From positions 102,714 through 166,713 of the forward strand of contig NW_005178495.1 in the NCBI RefSeq assembly GCF_000350225.1: DNA of 64,000 nucleotides. The letters run 5' to 3'. The notes under the pieces were generated by a model. That model did not search any database. It was not told where the DNA came from and saw only the letters and a list, made by a program, of their open reading frames with translations. Origin of the DNA: Chondrus crispus (Eukaryota; Rhodophyta; Florideophyceae; Gigartinales; Gigartinaceae). The position numbers and the translations under genes are program-made. Positions 59,391 through 64,000 of this stretch are shown here, piece by piece (position 1 is the stretch's first letter; each line of letters begins with the position of its first letter).

Positions 59391-59744
59391 TCATGGCGCA
59401 AACACCCCCACCGTCTCTCCACCGTCATCTGTGCCGCAGCTTGCCATTTCAGATGCTAGCTGCCGGATCATGCTTTCAAATTTTGTGTAGATTCTCGGGG
59501 ACGCTGACGTCTTAATTCCATCCTCTTTCAGTTTGTCAACACTTGCAACGCAATCTTCAAATCGCTTCTCGGCGAACAGAGCCTCGATACCACAGACGCG
59601 TTCTGTCCATTGCAGTTCCGCAAAAACCCGCTCCGCCTCTGCTGCTTTCCTCGTCGACCTTTCTTGCAAGGCTGCATAATTTGAAGAATACAACAGCGGC
59701 TCAAACTGTGGGTCACGGGTCAGAGGAAGGTCTGCCGAAACCAT
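59391..59744 (-). CDS. Unrecognised frame, in frame with the next gene after a single TAA
   Basis: 117 codons from ATG 59744. Predicted helical: YAALQERSTRKAAEAERVFAELQW, LFAEKRFEDCVASVDKLKEDG, IYTKFESMIRQLASEM. It lies in the same frame as 60497-59754, parted only by TAA and three codons, so the two may be one 367-residue protein interrupted by a stop, or this may be a short separate gene. No splice sites that remove the TAA give a credible intron length. No family recognised. Confidence 0.45.
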   Translation of the reverse strand: MVSADLPLTRDPQFEPLLYSSNYAALQERSTRKAAEAERVFAELQWTERVCGIEALFAEKRFEDCVASVDKLKEDGIKTSASPRIYTKFESMIRQLASEMASCGTDDGGETVGVFAP

Positions 59745-59753
59745 TCTAGTCTT

Positions 59754-60497
59754 TTAAACACTCTTTTCGACATCAACAAGTACCTTGTTCAACTCGTAGA
59801 TCTGCCGGCTCACAATAGAGGCCAGTTGCTGTGCAACCGGAACACTTCTCTCCTCCACGACAGCCTCCGATAGGGAGATTGCCTTAAGAATATTTCGCTC
59901 ATGAGGAGACTGGAAATCATTTTCAGGGTCATACGCCCTCTTCCACAATGAGCTCCTTCGGGGCAGGGTGGATGAAGAGATGAAAGAAGCCGGTGGCGAA
60001 TGGTCCGAAGATGAGCGTGCGACGGAATCAAGTGTGGCGTTCGCATTGCGCAAGAAACCATCTTCGCCCTCTTGATGGATTGGCAGGGGCCTCTGTCTAT
60101 CTTCCGTGTGCTCACCTTGCGTGATATCAATCGGAAAGTATTCATTCAAAAACGGATCGCGAGAAGCATGTGCGGACGGCAAGGACGAGAATGAGTCGTA
60201 GTTGCGCTTGCGAAAGGTGTCGATAGATTCGTCTGGGGGCTTGGCATCGCTAGCTTTGCTGGAAGCGAGAAACATATCGTTGGTGGAGCGACCCCCTTCT
60301 GGAGTGGCACGGCCTCTTTGCAATGAGCGGAGGGCTTTTGAGGAAAACAAACCCCGAAAGGGGGGCTGGCGGTTTGCTGAGTCGAGAGCGCGATTTTGAA
60401 AGGCGCCGGGCTGCTTCTGAGCATCGATACTTCGTTTTTTGCCAATAAACGAGCTATGATGCGACGGTTTGGCTTGGATCTGGGCCTCCGGCATCAT
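59754..60497 (-). CDS. Unrecognised 247-residue protein, disordered N-terminus
   Basis: From ATG 60497 (MMPEAQIQAKPSHHSSF). Residues 1-180 are Ser/Pro/Arg-rich and probably disordered, with KKRSIDAQKQ, FRKRNYDSFSSL and LPRRSSLWKRAYDPEND as basic, phosphorylatable patches. The end (HERNILKAISLSEAVVEERS, VPVAQQLASIVSRQIYELNKVL) is strongly helical and continues in kind into the frame after the TAA. This pattern (disordered head, coiled tail) suits a nuclear or cytoskeletal adaptor, but no family is recognised. Confidence 0.5.
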   Translation of the reverse strand: MMPEAQIQAKPSHHSSFIGKKRSIDAQKQPGAFQNRALDSANRQPPFRGLFSSKALRSLQRGRATPEGGRSTNDMFLASSKASDAKPPDESIDTFRKRNYDSFSSLPSAHASRDPFLNEYFPIDITQGEHTEDRQRPLPIHQEGEDGFLRNANATLDSVARSSSDHSPPASFISSSTLPRRSSLWKRAYDPENDFQSPHERNILKAISLSEAVVEERSVPVAQQLASIVSRQIYELNKVLVDVEKSV

Positions 60498-61033
60498 CGG
60501 ACTTGAAGAGCGCGGCGGGATGGCAGGCGATGGTAGGGGGAGGCCGGGGGAAGGTTACGGGGTAGCTGATAGGGGAAGCACGAGGGCGGGAGAGAGGGAG
60601 GGAATGGTGGCATCGAGGGGAGCAGAATGGCGCAGAGTGCGCTTGAATAGAGGGTCAAGTAGCTTGGGGGTGGGGACAGGACAGCGGAGCGTTCATTGAT
60701 GGGGTCGTGGCGACGGGCGGAGGCGGTAGAGGAAGAGAGGGGATGTGGGGGGCCGCCAAATCTTGTGGGAGGATGGGAAGGGGGTGCGTTGACGGTAGAT
60801 CGGCGCCTGGACAAGCGCTGTCTCACACTGCGCAGCATGAGAGCGGAGGCTGAGGTTTGGGAAGGGGCGGGATGCCCGAGAGGAGGAGGCGAGGTGGAGA
60901 TGGACCAGGGACGGGGTCATGGAGGGGGGGAGGGATAAGGGGATTGGAAGGAGGCAGAGTTGAAGAGAAGGGTGGGGGAAACGGTCGCGAGAACCCGGTG
61001 GGGAAAAGGGCCGGTTCTCCCTGGTTGTAAATA
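60498..61033. other. G-rich upstream region
   Basis: About 540 bp, G/A-rich on the plus strand (GGAGGCGGTAGAGGAAGAG and similar). Likely promoter and leader of the minus-strand gene; frames here are compositional. Confidence 0.45.
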
Positions 61034-63513
61034 AAGTTTTTTATCATACGCGATATGCACCGTGATTTTAATACAATTCTCAATAAACTCAATTACAGTA
61101 GGGGCAAAAGAAGCCATTGAATTTCTTGAAAAACTCAAAGTATTGCAACCTATCACAGCACTCCGCCTGTCCAGTCCAAATATCCGTCAACAAGTAAACA
61201 TTTACTTGCCGTTGGGTAAACATTGGCCACCCGTCAACAAGTAAACATTTACTTGCCACTGGGTAAACATTGACCACCCATCAACAAGTAAACATTTATT
61301 AGTTAACATTTATGTGCCCTTGAGCATATCAATATGCGAATGCCCTTTCTGCATGCGCAGAGGCGTTCTTTGAATATACGCACTGCACTTGGTTTCCAAG
61401 ACGAGATAAATTGGCCTGGTTCGGCAGAGAAAAGCGAGATGTTCTACGGTACATCATACAAATATATTTTGTTTTCACATTATTTATGGGTGTGATCTGC
61501 AAAGACCAATTCTACTCCATGCGTGAAGCTGTTACAGAGCGTTCTGGGTGAATGGAATGAAGTCACTCAAAAGTGAGAAGGGATAGCGCTCAAATGGGGG
61601 GTGACATCCTGAATAAGTTTAATATACGTCGTGAGACTTCAAGATACTGAGTATTTTAGTAAGGCGACATTACTAGCACGTGAGCAGCCGGTAGGGAGAA
61701 ATTCATCTATGGTGTTCTCTGGATGGGACGGCATTTCTTAGGGCAACGGAAAAGGTGATCCCTAAGTCACCTCCGTCAAACACATTACCTCGGATGTCAT
61801 CCTATACTGTACTCTCATTATGAGTTTCGAATACGAAAAAGGGGATTTGCAACTCATTATGAGTCTCTAATCCCCGAAACAGGGACCACCAAACAGAAGG
61901 GATTCAAAACTCATAATAAGGTTGACACCACATACCCCGTGGAAATAAGCTTTTACTTTCCGCTCATTAAACATTAAACACTTCAACAAAGGTACCATGA
62001 AAACATGTGGCTTTAAAGTTATGGTTGTAGTACAAACCATACAAGGCGTTCTATACTCAAAACTGTAGTTGAGTTAAACGGTTAATAGGTATAAGTTCCC
62101 GTAACAAAGTTTGCAAAGCTCGCAGTTCCCTCCGTACTCACGAGAGGAGATACGGGACTCAATGGGATAACACAGATAGATTCAACACATAACTTTGTTT
62201 ACCATTTTACTTTCGTGCCTGCTTACCGATCTCTATCAGAAGCGTCAACATCAATAATGTCAATCACCGGTTCATTATTTTTTAAGCCTTGAACGTTCCT
62301 TATATCTTCGCCACTCGTTTGGATTTTCAAAAACAACGTCGAGATAGTTTTGCGCAGGACAAGATCCTGTGTCACTTCCTTGGCGGAAATTAACACAAAT
62401 TCTTGTGATGACATTCTGACGTTCTTCATTAGGCAACTCAGAATCCCAATTAGGGCATGAAATGCTGGCATTGCATTTCAACTTTCATTGTCAGATCTCT
62501 AAGCTTTCCCATCTGTACAAATAAGGAAATACGCTCTTCTAGATATGTTTCCCATGTCTTAGGGACTGGTCACCATTTTTGCACTATCCCTGGGGCTCCT
62601 TGTGATGCAGTCGGAGTCCTTATGTATTGACAATACTCACTGCTGATTTGTTTGCACTGAGAAGAACAAATGCCGTGCGAAACGCTTCGCAGACTGCTTT
62701 GTAAAGGCACTACTATCCCTTTATTCCACCCTTTCGGAAAGATGCTGCTCAAACGTTTCACTATTTCCGTGGCTTGTCCTACTAAGTGAATATGGTACCA
62801 GCGCACAATTTGAATCAGAGGCCTTTGTATCACCGCTTTGCATGATTTTCCTGTTCTCCAAAAAGGGAACGCCCCCATCCTAGTTTTCGTTAGCTTTGAA
62901 GCGATAAACCATTTTATTTAATTCCTGACGACTTTTCTGACCGCCGATTACGTGCAGAACGCCATTCTCACTTGGTTCAAGCATAAAAATATCGAGAGAA
63001 CTATGATATTGCAGGCTCTCTGTCATCATTCTTAAACAAACATCGTACATGACACACGAGCGCAGACCCTCTCACAATCCCACTGACAAAATTCTTTGGA
63101 AGCCACTTGGTCTCCTTCACGTCCATGACGGAATACGTTTGTGACTTGTCATGAAATGATGATGACAGTGTATGAGTTCTAACATCAAAAGGGAAATATG
63201 AAACTCTGGTCTTCTCTTTGCGAAGTATGTGGATCAGTAAGATTAATGACTTCCTCCACCTCATTTCCTGTTGCGGAATTGTTAATGATCATCTTGTTCG
63301 ATCCGCAAAAAGCTGACTTTACAAATCAGTGAGACTACAATTTTCTGAAGATAGGGATTCAAATGTAAATCTTCTCCGCATCTAAGTAGTTCTCGTAAGC
63401 AAAAAACATATTAAAATGCTCTCAATGAAACGGCTACACTTAACCAAAAACCACAAAACATAACGTCACAGGTGAGTACATGAACTGTCTATTCTACGGT
63501 CAAGAGTTCAGAC
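61034..63513 (-). mobile_element. MULE-like transposon, copy B (internally deleted)
   Basis: Matches copy A over its left about 1.5 kb and right about 1.0 kb, but about 1.9 kb corresponding to copy A 55510-57360 is absent, the join lying near 62520. Remaining transposase pieces (62223-62471, 62570-62878, 63001-63264, minus strand) carry many substitutions and stops. A non-autonomous derivative, older than or degrading faster than copy A. Confidence 0.75.
61186..61300 (+). repeat. About 47-bp tandem repeat of copy B
   Basis: Two to three units, matching the array at 54194-54337. Confidence 0.88.
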
Positions 63514-63639
63514 TCAGAATGAGAATTCTCTCAAAGCAAATGCATACTGCGCATGCTTCGAGATCATCATCATTCCCCTGAGCCGCTTATTAGGAGCGCC
63601 TTACGGTCGGAGAAGGTACTGTACTGTGCCTACGTAATG

Positions 63640-63740
63640 TATTCTCATTTTGAGTTTCGAGTACCAAAAAAATGGGACTCGAAACTCATTATGAGTTTCG
63701 AACCCCCCAAAAAAGGGACTCGAAACTCAAAATGAGAATG
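63640..63740. repeat. Nested 100-bp palindrome, first unit
   Basis: Outer arms CATTCTCATTTTGAGTTTCG / its complement and an inner GAAACTCATTATGAGTTTC palindrome, separated by AAAAAATGGGACTC / CCCCCCAAAAAAGGG spacers: four alternating copies of the GAAACTCA word. The unit, with GGTACTGTACTG in front, starts again 166 bp later. Confidence 0.9.
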
Positions 63741-63806
63741 GCGTCGAGGCATGGCCAGGGGGCGCTTCAGGGGTGGAGCAGGTACTGTACTGCGCATACG
63801 TACAGT

Positions 63807-63905
63807 ATTCTCATTTTGAGTTTGGAGTACCAAAAAAATGGGACTCGAAACTCATTATGAGTTTCGAACCCCCAAAAAAGGGACTCGGAACTCAAAATGA
63901 GAATG
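63807..63905. repeat. Nested 100-bp palindrome, second unit
   Basis: Almost identical to 63640-63740. The two lie in a 166-bp direct tandem (63615 and 63781 both begin GGTACTGTACTG). Confidence 0.9.
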
Positions 63906-64000
63906 ACCAGCCCAACCAGATCTGTGGTCGTCTCCATTCCGTCTGTACTACTTCACTCCTCCAGCCGTTTTGTCACCCCCATCCTCATCCTCCCCGACAC

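Noticed and set aside
60494-60938. Frames on both strands in the G-rich region
   Set aside because: Compositional; no start context, no domain, and they overlap the likely promoter of the minus-strand gene.

Overview
The window looks like nuclear DNA of a red alga, probably a florideophyte such as Chondrus or a relative. This is inferred from compact, nearly intron-free genes with short 5' leaders, a plant-like TDY-type MAP kinase, a plant-like regulatory NAD-isocitrate dehydrogenase subunit, a sucrose-transporter-like symporter with two short GT-AG introns, and a methyltransferase with a twin-arginine, thylakoid-lumen-like presequence. The species cannot be proved from the sequence alone. 

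Layout. 1-12.2 kb is a housekeeping block: DMAP1/SWC4 (chromatin, cut by the window edge), a TDY MAP kinase, VPS4 (ESCRT-III disassembly), COG5 (Golgi tether), a mitochondrial NAD-IDH regulatory subunit and an HSPBP1/Fes1-type Hsp70 exchange factor whose frame is shifted at an A-run. 12.475-24.300 kb is a three-layer transposon nest: a Tigger/pogo-like DNA transposon (about 2.5 kb once its guests are discounted) holds a second, different pogo-like element (12649-15101) and a young Copia LTR retrotransposon (17215-24073) inserted at the 3' end of its transposase gene. 24.3-42 kb holds a RING-like protein, a GST, UBR7, an unrecognised 300-aa protein, a small secreted Cys-rich protein and a 956-aa Sel1-repeat protein, separated by long gene-poor stretches with hairpins and minisatellites. 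42.113-49.879 kb is a second nest: a tiny pogo-like element coding for a helix-turn-helix plus PCNA-box protein, split by a very young Gypsy LTR retrotransposon (42770-49785). 49.9-53.3 kb holds a tandem YCII-domain protein, a plastid methyltransferase and the sugar transporter, which runs into a 400-N assembly gap. 54-63.5 kb has two related MULE-like copies, one complete and one internally deleted, flanking two unrecognised reading frames. The window ends in large nested palindromes. 

The most striking observation is inside the Gypsy element. Between pol and the 3' LTR, on the strand opposite to gag-pol, lies a separate reading region that begins with an almost exact histone H3 N-terminal tail. 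It keeps K4, K14, K18 and K23 but has R at the K9 position and V at the K27 position, and it is joined to an unrelated sequence and a basic C-terminal tail. It has its own TATA-like box and a possible 5'-UTR intron. A retrotransposon-borne H3-tail mimic lacking the two classic silencing lysines would be a new kind of chromatin-interference gene, if the family is confirmed in other copies.
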